From assembly GCF_024102715.1 (NCBI RefSeq), contig NZ_JAGFJM010000144.1, positions 1-44,422 of the forward strand: DNA of 44,422 nt, given 5' to 3'. Shown in pieces: positions 19,820 to 29,211 of this stretch (position 1 is the stretch's first letter; every line of letters starts with the position of its first letter). The position numbers were made by a program, and so were the translations under genes. The stretch comes from Nitrosomonas communis (GTDB lineage: Bacteria; Pseudomonadota; Gammaproteobacteria; Burkholderiales; Nitrosomonadaceae). The notes beneath the pieces are model-generated. The model searched no databases. It saw only the letters and a list, made by a program, of their open reading frames with translations, and was not told where the DNA came from.

Positions 19820-20756
19820 TAATCATGATTCTTTCTGCCACACGCATGACCGCGCTTCTAGCTCTTGGATTAACCGCTATTTCCCGTGCACCCGGACGCA
19901 GCGCCCTACCAATTATTCGCAACCGCTGATGACTCAATTCTTTTACCTCTTTATCACGCAGAGGAATTTTGCGCGGCAGCGTGTCCGAACTCGCCTCCGT
20001 ACGCATAAAACGTTTTACTATACGATCCTCAAGCGAATGAAAACTGATGACAACTAATCGCCCTCTTGGATTCAATAGATCCACACATTGCGGCAAAGTT
20101 AGCGACAATTCTTCAAGTTCCTGATTGAGATGAATCCGTATCGCCTGAAAAGTACGCGTTGCTGGATGCTGCTTAGCCTCCCACTGATGTCCACCCTTGC
20201 GCACCACCGCCGCCACGATCTCAGCAAGCTGAATCGTGGTAGTAATAGGCTGCCGCGCCCTTGCCATCACAATTACTCTTGCAATCTGCTTAGCATGCCG
20301 CTCTTCACCATAGTTTCTAATTACCTCTTCCAATTGTGATTCCGGAACAGAATTAAGCCATTCTGCTGCTGTCTCGCCACAACTGGTATTCATACGCATA
20401 TCAAGCGGCCCTGCCAAGCGAAAGCTGAATCCACGCGCACCTTCATCCAATTGAGACGACGACACTCCGAGATCCAGCAGTACGCCATCTACTCCTTCCA
20501 CCTTTAGCGCGCGCAATTCCTCCCGTATCTTGACATAACTACTATGCCTTATACTGAACCGCTCATCATCAATCTGAGCTGCCGCTTCGATTGCGGCCAA
20601 ATCCTTATCGAATGCAATTAGGCGGCCCTTATTACCCAATCGGGATAAAATTAAACGGCTATGCCCACCCCGCCCGAATGTGCCATCCACATAAACGCCA
20701 TCTGCTTTGATTACTAGCGCGTCAATGGCTTCATTCAGTAAAACTGGCAAATGCAC
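19812..20756 (-). CDS. rsmH: 16S rRNA m4C1402 methyltransferase RsmH (MraW)
   Basis: A SAM-dependent enzyme that N4-methylates C1402 in the 16S rRNA decoding centre. The 314-residue length is typical. The SAM site [15 protein letters not shown] is near residue 23, with [25 protein letters not shown] and the late [13 protein letters not shown] motif. It starts 15 bp after mraZ and overlaps ftsL, in the standard order of the dcw leader genes. Confidence 0.97.
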   Translation of the reverse strand: MHLPVLLNEAIDALVIKADGVYVDGTFGRGGHSRLILSRLGNKGRLIAFDKDLAAIEAAAQIDDERFSIRHSSYVKIREELRALKVEGVDGVLLDLGVSSSQLDEGARGFSFRLAGPLDMRMNTSCGETAAEWLNSVPESQLEEVIRNYGEERHAKQIARVIVMARARQPITTTIQLAEIVAAVVRKGGHQWEAKQHPATRTFQAIRIHLNQELEELSLTLPQCVDLLNPRGRLVVISFHSLEDRIVKRFMRTEASSDTLPRKIPLRDKEVKELSHQRLRIIGRALRPGAREIAVNPRARSAVMRVAERIMINE

Positions 20757-20771
20757 AGCAATACCACAACA

Positions 20772-21218
20772 TTACAATGAGAATCCTTCAAGCTCAGGTG
20801 GCATATTGCCATTTTTATATACCAGCGCTGCTTCAATCTCCTGATTCCATTTCTCGGCATCCCACAACTCAAATTTTTCACCCTGACCTACCAACACAAT
20901 ATCCTTGGTCAAACCGGCAAACTGGCGCAATGGCATCACTACCAGTATTCGTCCAGCACTGTCCATTTCAACATCACATGCATTACCCACGATAAGACGT
21001 TGCAAACTACGACTCTGCGGATCGAAACTGGAAAGACTATTCAGTTTTTTTTCTATGGGCTCCCAGGCAGGCTGGGGATAAATCAGTAAACATCTTGAAG
21101 GATCAGCAGTAATCACCAAATTCCCGGCGCATCTGGATGACAATTCATCACGGTATTTTGCAGGCACCGCGAATCTACTCTTGCTATCCAAGCACAGCTG
21201 TGTAATGCCACGAAACAT
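20772..21218 (-). CDS. mraZ: Transcriptional regulator MraZ
   Basis: An AbrB-like DNA-binding protein encoded first in the dcw cluster; in E. coli MraZ represses its own operon by binding TGGGN direct repeats. The 148-residue length and tandem-repeat architecture fit: FRGITQLCLDSKSRFAVPAKYR in the first half, then DVEMDSAGRILV in the second. The start at 21218 is supported by AAAGGGATGG just upstream. The promoter and a ladder of TGGGN-like boxes lie 43-115 bp upstream, so autoregulation is well supported by sequence. Confidence 0.96.
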   Translation of the reverse strand: MFRGITQLCLDSKSRFAVPAKYRDELSSRCAGNLVITADPSRCLLIYPQPAWEPIEKKLNSLSSFDPQSRSLQRLIVGNACDVEMDSAGRILVVMPLRQFAGLTKDIVLVGQGEKFELWDAEKWNQEIEAALVYKNGNMPPELEGFSL

Positions 21219-21260
21219 GCCATCCCTTTATCTCTACCGAAAATTTACACTTTACTTTAC

Positions 21261-21305
21261 TCCCACCATTTCCCACTTTGCTACTTTTATCCCCACTTTT
21301 TGCCA
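21261..21305 (-). promoter_or_regulatory. MraZ-binding repeat ladder
   Basis: On the minus strand, boxes TGGCA, TGGGG, (a degenerate box), TGGGA and TGGGA recur with exact 10-bp spacing. On the plus strand these are TGCCA 21301-21305, CCCCA 21291-21295, CTACT 21281-21285, TCCCA 21271-21275 and TCCCA 21261-21265. This is the TGGGN-N5 arrangement known for MraZ operators. The ladder runs from the -10 element across the predicted transcript start. Confidence 0.8.
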
Positions 21306-21333
21306 CTCTAATCAAAAAAATGAGCTCAGTCAA
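21305..21333 (-). promoter_or_regulatory. Predicted sigma70 promoter of the dcw cluster
   Basis: Minus strand: -35 TTGACT (plus-strand bases 21328-21333), 17-bp spacer, -10 TAGAGT (21305-21310). The -10 touches the outermost MraZ box at 21301-21305, so MraZ binding here would block RNA polymerase. Position and spacing are good; the -10 matches the consensus at 4 of 6 bases. Confidence 0.65.
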
Positions 21334-21514
21334 GTAAAAACCATGTACTTTCACTGTAGCGACAAAGACTTAAGAGAAAGCAGGCAAGGCATTGGAAACA
21401 AATAAGAATGAAACATAAATTATCGATGAATACCACTTGCTCATCCTGTAAAATGAGCTTCCAAACAAGCAAATAACAAATTGTTTTAGCTACAAAACAC
21501 AAATCAGATTAAAA

Positions 21515-22159
21515 ATGACATTACTCAGGAAAGAACAGCATGTCGCACCCGTATTCTGGGAACAAGCGGCGAATGATTTAGCAAAACGAGACCCTATCAT
21601 GCAGCAGCTGATTAGCCAGTTTTATGAATCAGCTCCTCGTTCACGAGGAAACGCTTTTACCACGTTAGCTCGTGCTATTGTCGGCCAGCAGATTTCTGTC
21701 AAAGCAGCAGCAAGCGTATGGCAAAAGCTAGAGATTGCCGTGCCAGAGATTACACCTCAGAATCTGCATCGCGTTGATACAGACACCTTACGAGCTTGCG
21801 GCCTGTCCGCCAGAAAAATAAGCTATCTACAAGATTTATCTCAACGATTCATCAATGAGGGGTACAACGAAATTGCCTGGCAGGAAATGAATGATGAGAC
21901 ACTGATTGCTCACCTGATCCAGATAAAGGGTATTGGCCGATGGACCGCAGAAATGTTTCTGATTTTTTACATGCAGCGACCAGACGTATTACCGTTAGAT
22001 GACATTGGATTACAACGGGCTGTCAGTATTCACTACAATGCCAAGCAACCAATAGAGAGGAGCAAAATACAGCTCATTGCCGCAAACTGGCGACCCTGGC
22101 GGTCGGTAGCGACCTGGTATTTATGGCGCAGTCTTGATCCCATACCCATCGATTATTAG
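21515..22159 (+). CDS. DNA-3-methyladenine glycosylase, AlkA type (HhH-GPD)
   Basis: A base-excision repair glycosylase that removes alkylated purines. The 214-residue protein is a compact HhH-GPD enzyme lacking the N-terminal domain of E. coli AlkA. The helix-hairpin-helix IKGIGRWTAEM is at 137-147, and the catalytic Asp should be Asp163 in LPLDDIGLQRAV. AIVGQQISVKAA near residue 55 is the usual family motif. It is transcribed divergently from mraZ; there is no strong ribosome binding site before the ATG. It is convergent with the ABC permease gene, 73 bp away. Confidence 0.9.
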   Translation: MTLLRKEQHVAPVFWEQAANDLAKRDPIMQQLISQFYESAPRSRGNAFTTLARAIVGQQISVKAAASVWQKLEIAVPEITPQNLHRVDTDTLRACGLSARKISYLQDLSQRFINEGYNEIAWQEMNDETLIAHLIQIKGIGRWTAEMFLIFYMQRPDVLPLDDIGLQRAVSIHYNAKQPIERSKIQLIAANWRPWRSVATWYLWRSLDPIPIDY

Positions 22160-22232
22160 GCAGATAGCGCATTCCATGAGGCATTAAACCCAGAAATCAC
22201 TTCCAGGTCTAATGCAATGTTCATGACATATA

Positions 22233-23210
22233 TCACTCCAGTCTGATCCTTGGATCTACCAGGCTATAGGAGATATCGGTCAAGATCAGACCTATGATGT
22301 AAAGCAAGGAACCCAGAAAAACCATGGCGCGCACCACGGCAAAATCCTGCGAATTGATCGCCTCAATGGTGTAACTGCCCAACCCAGGGATACCAAAAAA
22401 TGATTCCGCGATCAGACTGCCAAGAAATAATAACGGAATCACTACCACCGTTCCCGTAAGAATCGGAATCATGGCATTCTTGAGGACGTGCCTGAATAAT
22501 ACGATGCTTTCCGGCAAGCCTTTTGCGCGTGCAGTACGGACATACTCCATATTCATTTCTTCCAGAAAAATTGTGCGATACCACCGCACATTCGCACCCG
22601 TACTGCTTATCACACCTATGATAACAGGCAACAGCAAGAATCTAACTGCATCCAGACCACTACCATAACCAGAAATAGGTACCAAATGCCATAGCTTACC
22701 CACCAGAAATTGGCCGCCGATAATATAAAACAGACTTGAAATCGACATGAGCGCTACACATAAGACAACACCCCAGAAATCTATATAGGTCATGCGAAAG
22801 AAAACCATCACCAGCGCAAAAGTAATGTAAACAAACAATCCCAAAAAAAATACTGGCAGCGCAATGGCTAAACTAGGCAGCATGCGTGATTTGATTTCGT
22901 ACGCAATATCACGACCATCGTCAGCATGACCAAAATCAAATACGAACATCGCTATCGATTTCTCAAAGAAAATGGTATTCGTCAATTTTGCCACACCCTC
23001 AGCCTGCTTGTTATACAGCAAAGGTTTGTCATAGCCATGCTCTTGTTTCCACTTGATGATTGCTTCATCAGTCACATGTTTGATGCCTAAATGCATTCGC
23101 GCCATATCCTCAGGGGTATTCACTACAAAAAACAAAGTAAACGTGATGAGATTAACGCCTACTAAAATTGGAATGGCGTAGAGAACACGTCGAATAATGT
23201 AATTAAGCAT
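22233..23210 (-). CDS. Peptide ABC transporter permease (OppB/DppB type)
   Basis: An integral inner-membrane permease of the peptide/nickel ABC importer family. The 325-residue protein has an N-terminal TM (MLNYIIRRVLYAIPILVGVN), a long periplasmic loop of about 80 residues, and then five TM segments. The EAA loop that contacts the ATPase is visible as EYVRTARAKGLPESIVLFRH. It lies 22 bp after the binding-protein gene. The second permease (OppC type) and the ATPase(s) that normally follow are missing: the next gene is the convergent glycosylase. A 22-codon frame (22156-22224, minus) follows directly but has no resemblance to OppC. Confidence 0.9.
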   Translation of the reverse strand: MLNYIIRRVLYAIPILVGVNLITFTLFFVVNTPEDMARMHLGIKHVTDEAIIKWKQEHGYDKPLLYNKQAEGVAKLTNTIFFEKSIAMFVFDFGHADDGRDIAYEIKSRMLPSLAIALPVFFLGLFVYITFALVMVFFRMTYIDFWGVVLCVALMSISSLFYIIGGQFLVGKLWHLVPISGYGSGLDAVRFLLLPVIIGVISSTGANVRWYRTIFLEEMNMEYVRTARAKGLPESIVLFRHVLKNAMIPILTGTVVVIPLLFLGSLIAESFFGIPGLGSYTIEAINSQDFAVVRAMVFLGSLLYIIGLILTDISYSLVDPRIRLE

Positions 23211-23232
23211 GCCGTCTTAAAAAAACCCTCAT

Positions 23233-25461
23233 TTATGCAGCTGATCTGCCGAGCATGACCTTCCGTTCTCTGCGGTGGTAGGCAATGATTCCAGGCACAA
23301 GACTTAAGAAAAGAACAGTTACTCCCGCACCTATTGGCCATATAACCGGCTCATTCCATTCGCGCCGCTTTTGCTCACGTAAAACAGGATCGATACGCAG
23401 ATATTTCACAGTGTTATAAGATAATTTATTGGATTTCACATTTTTGTACCAGGCATGATACAAGGTGTAGTCTTTCGGATGATACCCCCACAACCAAGGC
23501 GCATCCTGACGCAGGATTTCCACCATACGGTCGATAATTTGCTGCCGCTCTGCACTATTTTCCATTTTTTCCATCTGCTCGAACAGCTGGTTATATTCGG
23601 CATTATTATAATTAGCCGCATTGTTCCCGCTATTATTGCCAACTTTACGCTGAGGGCCATACAGTAGAAACAGAAAATTCTCAGGATCAGGATAATCCGC
23701 ATTCCAGCCCCATTCAAAAATCTGAGCATTACCCTTGCGTATTTTGTCCTGAAAGCGATTGTAATCTGTGCTCCGGACAACCAGTTGAATATTAATTTTC
23801 TTGAACTGTTTGCGCATCCAGTCAAGCAATGATTTGTCATCCGCACCCCGTGCAGTCACATCGAAATATAATACCAGCGGTGTACCGGTTCTAGCGTCTC
23901 TGCCATTAGGATAGCCAGCCTCAGCCAATAATGCTTTAGCCTCTCTGAGGGATCTGCGCTGCGCCTTGCCGTCTTGCCATGTATAAACAATCGGATTGAT
24001 CCCCTCCTCACCTTCCCGGTAGCCCGTAATTTCTGGCGGAATAGGTCCCTGTGCAGGAATACCTCGACCATTGGCAAATATTGAGACATATTCTTCATAA
24101 TCCACTGCGATTGAAATAGCTTGCCGTAATTTACGAGCAGAGTTCTTTTCTTGCTCGGTGCGCCCTCCTACCACCGGATCAAGCATATTGAAGCCGATAT
24201 AATAAGTAGAAGGCGCAACAGCCGTCTCCAGTCGTATTCCTTGCGCCGTCATCGCTTCTGTTACCGTTGCTTCGCCTTGTCCGGATAATTGTACAGCCTG
24301 ATCAAAACTGTCAGAACTGATTCCCGAAGCATCATAATAACCTTGCAGAAATTTGTTCCAACGTGGAATACTCTCCTTCTCACGACTGAATATAATCTTG
24401 TCTATGAAGGGAAGAGGTTTATCAGCATCCTCCAACAATCCCTTCTCCTCATCATCAGGCATTCCCTCAGCAGGATAAAATTCTCCCTGAAAATTTGGAT
24501 TTCTTTCCAGAACCATGACTCGATTAGGATCATTCTCAGTAAGCATGTAAGGCCCCGTACCCACGGGATACCAATCCAAGGTAATATTTTTTTTCGCAAG
24601 CCCCGGCTGGGCGTAGAAGCGATCGGCTTCCCATGGAACGGGTGAAAAAAACGGCATTGCCAGCCAATAGATGAATTGTGGATACTTGCCTTTTATTTTG
24701 ATGCGATAAGTATAAGCATCTACCAATTCCACTCCTTCCAATGGAAAATTGCGCAAATCAAGGTAAGCATCTTTAGGCGCGACGGCAGTCGCCTTTCTTA
24801 ATGTTTCCGCATACTCCCTGAGTCCCACGATGTAATCTGCCATTAACCCTAATATGGGTGAGTGCAGTTTTGGGTGTGCCAACCGTTTGATTTGATGAAT
24901 GTAATCTTCCGCTAGCAATTCCCGTGTACCGGTCTGGGAAAAATCAGCAAGCTTGAATATATCCCGCAAATTCCCTGGCGTCAGATCTTGATAAAGAAAT
25001 TTCCCCTGGTCATCCTGAGCGAAGGCTGGATGAGGTTGATAATAAATACCCTGCTTGATGGAAATCTCATAAACGGAATACGCAATGCTAGCAACTTCAC
25101 TTTCCATGGGCAAAAGATTATTATTCTCGTCAAAATATTGCACGATGGGCATTTTGTTCACTGTCTGCGGGATAAGCATAAAGGGACGTTTCAAATAGTG
25201 ATACTGCAAAGGAGGCTGGTATATCTGAGCAGTAAACAAAATTTCATTAGAGCTATAAGATTGAACGGGGTCAAGATGCTTGGGACGCTCGGCAAACGCA
25301 TTGTAAAGAATATTTTTTCCAGAATCATCGCTTGGGTAGGGATTATTCCATATTGTGCCACTGCAGGCTGACAGCAATAAAATCAAAACAACAAGTAGAT
25401 TCATCTTAGGAAATATTTGAAAAAAGAGAGACATCCGGCATAAAAAAAGTATCGAGGTCAT
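23233..25461 (-). CDS. Peptide-family ABC substrate-binding protein, lipoprotein
   Basis: An SBP_bac_5 family extracytoplasmic binding protein, unusually long at 742 residues from the first ATG. The lipobox LLLSACSG follows a hydrophobic segment, so the true start is probably the ATG at 25404 (MNLLVVLILLLSACSG) or 25434, though no good ribosome binding site decides this. Family features include LDPVQSYSSNEI, a GTGPYMLTENDPNRVMVLERN stretch and EWGWNADYPDPENFLFLLYG. The C-terminus has a second hydrophobic segment (VIWPIGAGVTVLFLSLVPGI) followed by a basic tail (HRRERK). The protein may therefore be anchored at both ends, which is not usual for the family. It lies 22 bp before the permease gene. 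Confidence 0.88.
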   Translation of the reverse strand: MTSILFLCRMSLFFQIFPKMNLLVVLILLLSACSGTIWNNPYPSDDSGKNILYNAFAERPKHLDPVQSYSSNEILFTAQIYQPPLQYHYLKRPFMLIPQTVNKMPIVQYFDENNNLLPMESEVASIAYSVYEISIKQGIYYQPHPAFAQDDQGKFLYQDLTPGNLRDIFKLADFSQTGTRELLAEDYIHQIKRLAHPKLHSPILGLMADYIVGLREYAETLRKATAVAPKDAYLDLRNFPLEGVELVDAYTYRIKIKGKYPQFIYWLAMPFFSPVPWEADRFYAQPGLAKKNITLDWYPVGTGPYMLTENDPNRVMVLERNPNFQGEFYPAEGMPDDEEKGLLEDADKPLPFIDKIIFSREKESIPRWNKFLQGYYDASGISSDSFDQAVQLSGQGEATVTEAMTAQGIRLETAVAPSTYYIGFNMLDPVVGGRTEQEKNSARKLRQAISIAVDYEEYVSIFANGRGIPAQGPIPPEITGYREGEEGINPIVYTWQDGKAQRRSLREAKALLAEAGYPNGRDARTGTPLVLYFDVTARGADDKSLLDWMRKQFKKINIQLVVRSTDYNRFQDKIRKGNAQIFEWGWNADYPDPENFLFLLYGPQRKVGNNSGNNAANYNNAEYNQLFEQMEKMENSAERQQIIDRMVEILRQDAPWLWGYHPKDYTLYHAWYKNVKSNKLSYNTVKYLRIDPVLREQKRREWNEPVIWPIGAGVTVLFLSLVPGIIAYHRRERKVMLGRSAA

Positions 25462-25702
25462 ATCACAGCGATTGAAAATAAACTAATCAACATGATATAG
25501 GTGATGTGCGCCAGCATCCATATTTCCTGGAAGGAACAGTTGATCGCTTAATTGAAAAAACCAAGACATGACATAAAGACGCATCCTCGATATTTTCCCA
25601 TTCACCTATAATAATAGGACTAAGCCGCTACGGGATGCGCTGCATATTGAGTCATTCGATAGTGTGAGCTCCCCTTATACTTCTTTATCATAAACCTTAA
25701 GC

Positions 25703-25708
25703 TATAAT
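25703..25708 (+). promoter_or_regulatory. Predicted -10 element for fabI
   Basis: A perfect TATAAT at 25703-25708, 33 bp before the fabI ATG. The matching -35 (TTCTTT at 25681-25686, 16-bp spacer) is poor. Confidence 0.5.
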
Positions 25709-25740
25709 TATTTTAAATTCGACTAACAGAAGGACATATT

Positions 25741-26526
25741 ATGGGATTTCTAGACAACAAACGTATCCTCATTACCGGACTGCTCAGCAATCGGTCAATC
25801 GCCTATGGTATAGCCAAAGCCATGAAGCGTGAGGGCGCACAGCTTGCCTTTACCTTTCAAGGAGAAGATGTAAGAGAACGCGTTACAAAGCTGGCCGGCG
25901 ATTTTGATAGCCGTTTGCTGTTTCGCTGTGACGTAAGAAATGATGACCAAATCAATCAATGTTTTGAAGATCTGGCTAAAGAATGGGATGGTCTTGATGG
26001 CATAGTACATTCTATCGCATTTGCACCACGTGAGGCATTGACCGGGGATTACCTTGAAAGCGTTAATCGTGAAGCATTTCACATTGCCCATGATGTCAGT
26101 TCTTATAGTTTTGCTGCATTAGCCAAGGCAGGATTAGCATTAATGCAAGGAAGAAATGCCGCCCTTCTAACGCTCAGTTATCTGGGTGCTGTCCGCGTTA
26201 TGCCAAGTTACAACGTAATGGGCCTGGCCAAGGCCAGTCTGGAAGCAAATGTACGATTCATGGCTTCCAGTCTAGGCAAAAAAGGAATACGCGTAAACGC
26301 AATCTCCGCTGGACCGATTAAAACATTGGCCGCATCTGGCATAGGAAGTTTTGGCAAGCTGCTGGGATATGCCGAGAAAGTTGCGCCATTACGAAGAAAT
26401 GTTACGACTGACGAAGTTGGCAATGCCGCCGCTTTTCTCTGCAGTGATCTGGCTAGTGGTATTACAGGCGAAATTACTTATGTTGACGCTGGATTTAATA
26501 CAATCGCCTTTGATCTTGATGAGTGA
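25741..26526 (+). CDS. fabI: Enoyl-ACP reductase (NADH) FabI
   Basis: A short-chain dehydrogenase that performs the last reduction in each cycle of type II fatty acid synthesis. The 261-residue length matches E. coli FabI. The cofactor region [16 protein letters not shown] is near the N-terminus. The catalytic pair falls at Tyr157 and Lys164 ([10 protein letters not shown]), with Tyr147 in LSYLGA, one residue off E. coli numbering. GAAGGA lies just upstream of the ATG. It is convergent with ppiD, 16 bp apart. Confidence 0.98.
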   Translation: MGFLDNKRILITGLLSNRSIAYGIAKAMKREGAQLAFTFQGEDVRERVTKLAGDFDSRLLFRCDVRNDDQINQCFEDLAKEWDGLDGIVHSIAFAPREALTGDYLESVNREAFHIAHDVSSYSFAALAKAGLALMQGRNAALLTLSYLGAVRVMPSYNVMGLAKASLEANVRFMASSLGKKGIRVNAISAGPIKTLAASGIGSFGKLLGYAEKVAPLRRNVTTDEVGNAAAFLCSDLASGITGEITYVDAGFNTIAFDLDE

Positions 26527-26542
26527 TCATCTTTTACAATAG

Positions 26543-28423
26543 TCAATAGCCTTCTTCCTGGATTTTCACATCGTATCGTTGCCTGAGGCCAAGCTGATAC
26601 GATGACAACTCCTCTTGAACAAGCATCTGCCTCAATTGATTCTCAATAACCTGATATTGAGCTTTATCCGAAGAAGCCGGCTCAATGACACGATTAATTC
26701 GTATCAAGTTGAAAACGCCATCTGACCCGGCCACACCGGTATATGCTGGTAATTTATCTGTCTCAGTCTGAAAAATAGTACGCAAAGCACCTATATTCAT
26801 CCCTTGTGATTGCATATAAGACACTTCTTTAGTACCACTCCACGAAATTGAATCACTTTCACCGGCCTGTAATTGAGCTAATTTAGCTCTACCTTCTTTT
26901 TCAGCCATTTCAGCAGCGAGCTGTTGCTTAACTCGCTTGATAATTTCATCTCTAACCACGTCCAATGATTGAATTGCTGCTGGCTTATGCTCCAATACTC
27001 TGGCAGAAACAAAAGTATCAGGCATGACTTCTATTGCTTCCGTGTTGCGCCCATCGTTAATAGCATCATCTGAAAAAACTGCCGCAAGTAGCTTTTTGTT
27101 AGCAATAATTGTAGGCTCTTTCGATTTTTTATCGATCCATTCACTTTGTTTAACCGACAAACCAAATCTTTCCGCTGCCAGTTGCAAAGTATCACTTTGC
27201 TCGTACACTGTATTGCTAAAATCTTCAGCAGCTTCACCAAAACTGCTTGCAGCCTTCTGGCGTTTCAGAAGCTGCTCAATATCATTCCTTACTTCTTCCA
27301 AAGGCGCTACATCGGCCGGTTTTATTTCAGCAAGTCTGATGATATGAAAACCAAAAGATGTTTTAACAAGACCACGAATTTCATCAGGCTGCATTTGGAA
27401 TAGCTCATCCTCAAATTCCTTGGCTAAAATACCACGGCCCAATAAACCGAGATCACCCCCTAATTTTGCTGAACCCGGATCTTCTGAATGGGTACTGGCT
27501 AATTCAGCAAATTTTTCTGGTTCCACTTTTAATTGCGACAGCACATTCTCAGCTTTGTCCCGTGCTGCGGCTTTCTCCTCATCCGAAGCTGTTTCAGAAA
27601 CAGCGATCAGAATATGACTTGCTCTTCGCTTTTCCTCTTGCCCAAATTCACTTTGGTGCTCATCAAAATAATTTCTGATTTCATCTGCGGTAACCTCTTC
27701 TTGCTGAGCCAATTCTTCCAGCGATAACACTAAATATTCAAGGCGCACACGTTCAGGCAAAAGAAATTCTGCTTGGTGATTATCATAATAAGACTGTATT
27801 GCCGCTTCATCTGGCACAATTTGGGATACGAATTGTGCCGGCTCAATATGAAATTGATTGATTTCACGCTTCACCCCGCTTAAGTAAGCGGTTTTCTGAA
27901 TGACAGTTTCAGGAACCTTCGCACTGTTTGCGATTGGTTCCAGCAGTTGCTGCTGCATAACTTCAGCAGCCACTCGTGCTTCAAACATTGCTGGCGTCAT
28001 TTCTTGACGACGCAACAACTCCTCATAGCGTTGGTAAGAAAATTTCTGATCATCATGAAAAGCTGAAATACTCTGAATCTCGTGAGCTAATTGTGAATCT
28101 AAAACAGTCAGCCCAACATTGACTGCTTCGCGTGTTAATAATTTTCTCTGAATCAAGCTTTCCAAAATCGCCTGACGCATCTCAGGATTATCAAACAGCG
28201 TGCTGTCAAAATTATCGCCTAGCATACTACGCATGCTCTCTTGCTGATTCCTAAGCGCTTGCTCAAATTCTCTGCGATGGATCTTTTCACCGTCTACAAC
28301 TGCGACATAGCTCTCCTGACCAGTGGTACGATACGACTCCACTCCCCAGAACATAAATGGCAACACAGCCAGCAACAAGATAACCTGAACGATCGTCTTT
28401 TTTCGATGAACAAAATCAAACAC
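26543..28423 (-). CDS. ppiD: Periplasmic folding chaperone/PPIase PpiD
   Basis: An inner-membrane-anchored SurA-like chaperone that meets newly secreted proteins at the Sec translocon. The 626-residue product has a short cytoplasmic N-terminus with RKK, one TM (about 10-27), a long SurA_N-like helical region and a parvulin domain at about 265-365 (ASHILIAVSE through GFHIIRLAEI). A second low-complexity chaperone region follows. It lies downstream of hupB, tRNA-Val and tRNA-Asp on the same strand, a neighbourhood common in betaproteobacteria. Confidence 0.93.
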   Translation of the reverse strand: MFDFVHRKKTIVQVILLLAVLPFMFWGVESYRTTGQESYVAVVDGEKIHRREFEQALRNQQESMRSMLGDNFDSTLFDNPEMRQAILESLIQRKLLTREAVNVGLTVLDSQLAHEIQSISAFHDDQKFSYQRYEELLRRQEMTPAMFEARVAAEVMQQQLLEPIANSAKVPETVIQKTAYLSGVKREINQFHIEPAQFVSQIVPDEAAIQSYYDNHQAEFLLPERVRLEYLVLSLEELAQQEEVTADEIRNYFDEHQSEFGQEEKRRASHILIAVSETASDEEKAAARDKAENVLSQLKVEPEKFAELASTHSEDPGSAKLGGDLGLLGRGILAKEFEDELFQMQPDEIRGLVKTSFGFHIIRLAEIKPADVAPLEEVRNDIEQLLKRQKAASSFGEAAEDFSNTVYEQSDTLQLAAERFGLSVKQSEWIDKKSKEPTIIANKKLLAAVFSDDAINDGRNTEAIEVMPDTFVSARVLEHKPAAIQSLDVVRDEIIKRVKQQLAAEMAEKEGRAKLAQLQAGESDSISWSGTKEVSYMQSQGMNIGALRTIFQTETDKLPAYTGVAGSDGVFNLIRINRVIEPASSDKAQYQVIENQLRQMLVQEELSSYQLGLRQRYDVKIQEEGY

Positions 28424-28498
28424 GGCTAAAATCCAGTGAAGTACATGAGAAGGAAGATTGCAATAGCAGGCTAATGCGCCTTTAGTATAATACTGACT

Positions 28499-28575
28499 TG
28501 GCGGAGTGGACGGGACTCGAACCCGCGACCCCCGGCGTGACAGGCCGGTATTCTAACCAACTGAACTACCACTCC
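28499..28575 (-). tRNA. tRNA-Asp (anticodon GUC)
   Basis: A 77-nt cloverleaf: acceptor GGAGTGG/CCACTCC, anticodon loop CTGTCAC giving GTC, T loop GTTCGAGTC and an encoded CCA (28499-28501). It lies 31 bp downstream of tRNA-Val, so both are probably processed from one transcript. Confidence 0.97.
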
Positions 28576-28606
28576 TAAACCACAAAGTTAATTCTTGCTC
28601 GCTGAT

Positions 28607-28682
28607 TGGTGGGTGCTGACGGGATCGAACCGCCGACATTCGCCTTGTAAGGGCGACGCTCTACCAGCTGAGCTAAGCACCC
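28607..28682 (-). tRNA. tRNA-Val (anticodon UAC)
   Basis: A 76-nt cloverleaf: acceptor GGGTGCT/AGCACCC, anticodon loop CTTACAA giving TAC, T loop GTTCGATCC and an encoded CCA (28607-28609). It starts 24 bp after the hupB stop and may be transcribed with hupB. Confidence 0.97.
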
Positions 28683-28706
28683 CACCTTTGCTTGGTAACA
28701 AGGCGC

Positions 28707-28979
28707 TTAGTTTACCGCATCTTTGAGCGCTTTACCAGCGGTGAATTTTGGTACTTTGGCTGCTTTGATTTTTATAGCGGCTCCAGTACGGGGATTACGG
28801 CCAGTACGAGCAGCTCTTTTTCCTACTTTAAAGGTCCCAAAACCAACAAGCGTCACACTTTCATTTTTTTTGAGCGCGTCTTTAATTGCAGACAACGCCC
28901 CATTTAATGCGTCTCCTGCAGATGCTTTAGAAATACCGGCAGACTCTGCAATGGCATCGATTAGATCAGATTTATTCAT
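28707..28979 (-). CDS. hupB: DNA-binding protein HU-beta
   Basis: A histone-like nucleoid protein that bends DNA. The 90-residue length is exact for HU. It shows [19 protein letters not shown] at the start, [19 protein letters not shown], and the DNA-contacting arm with the GRNPRTG motif. AAGGGGAA precedes the ATG. A strong promoter is predicted at 29047-29075. HU rather than IHF is indicated by the arm and the ending (GKALKDAVN). Confidence 0.98.
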   Translation of the reverse strand: MNKSDLIDAIAESAGISKASAGDALNGALSAIKDALKKNESVTLVGFGTFKVGKRAARTGRNPRTGAAIKIKAAKVPKFTAGKALKDAVN

Positions 28980-29046
28980 TTAATTCCCCTTTTGTGTTGT
29001 TGGGCTACTGGTAGTTGGATCACAAACAGAAAGTCCTGCAAACGCC

Positions 29047-29075
29047 CTTATATCAAGCTGTCTGCGCCTGGTCAA
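29047..29075 (-). promoter_or_regulatory. Strong sigma70 promoter of hupB
   Basis: Minus strand: -35 TTGACC (plus bases 29070-29075), an exact 17-bp spacer, and -10 TATAAG (29047-29052). It matches the consensus at 5 of 6 bases in each element. The start site would be about 60 bp upstream of the hupB ATG. It probably also drives the two tRNAs and perhaps ppiD. Confidence 0.8.
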
Positions 29076-29211
29076 GTCATTGCTTGGAAATTTCTTTTTT
29101 TTGAATATCTCTAAGCACAAATACGGAATCAAAGATAATTCCTTAAGCGTCCAAACTCAACAAAATCACACTTTTATTCAATGCGCAATGGCGCGCGCCG
29201 AGCGCCAACAA

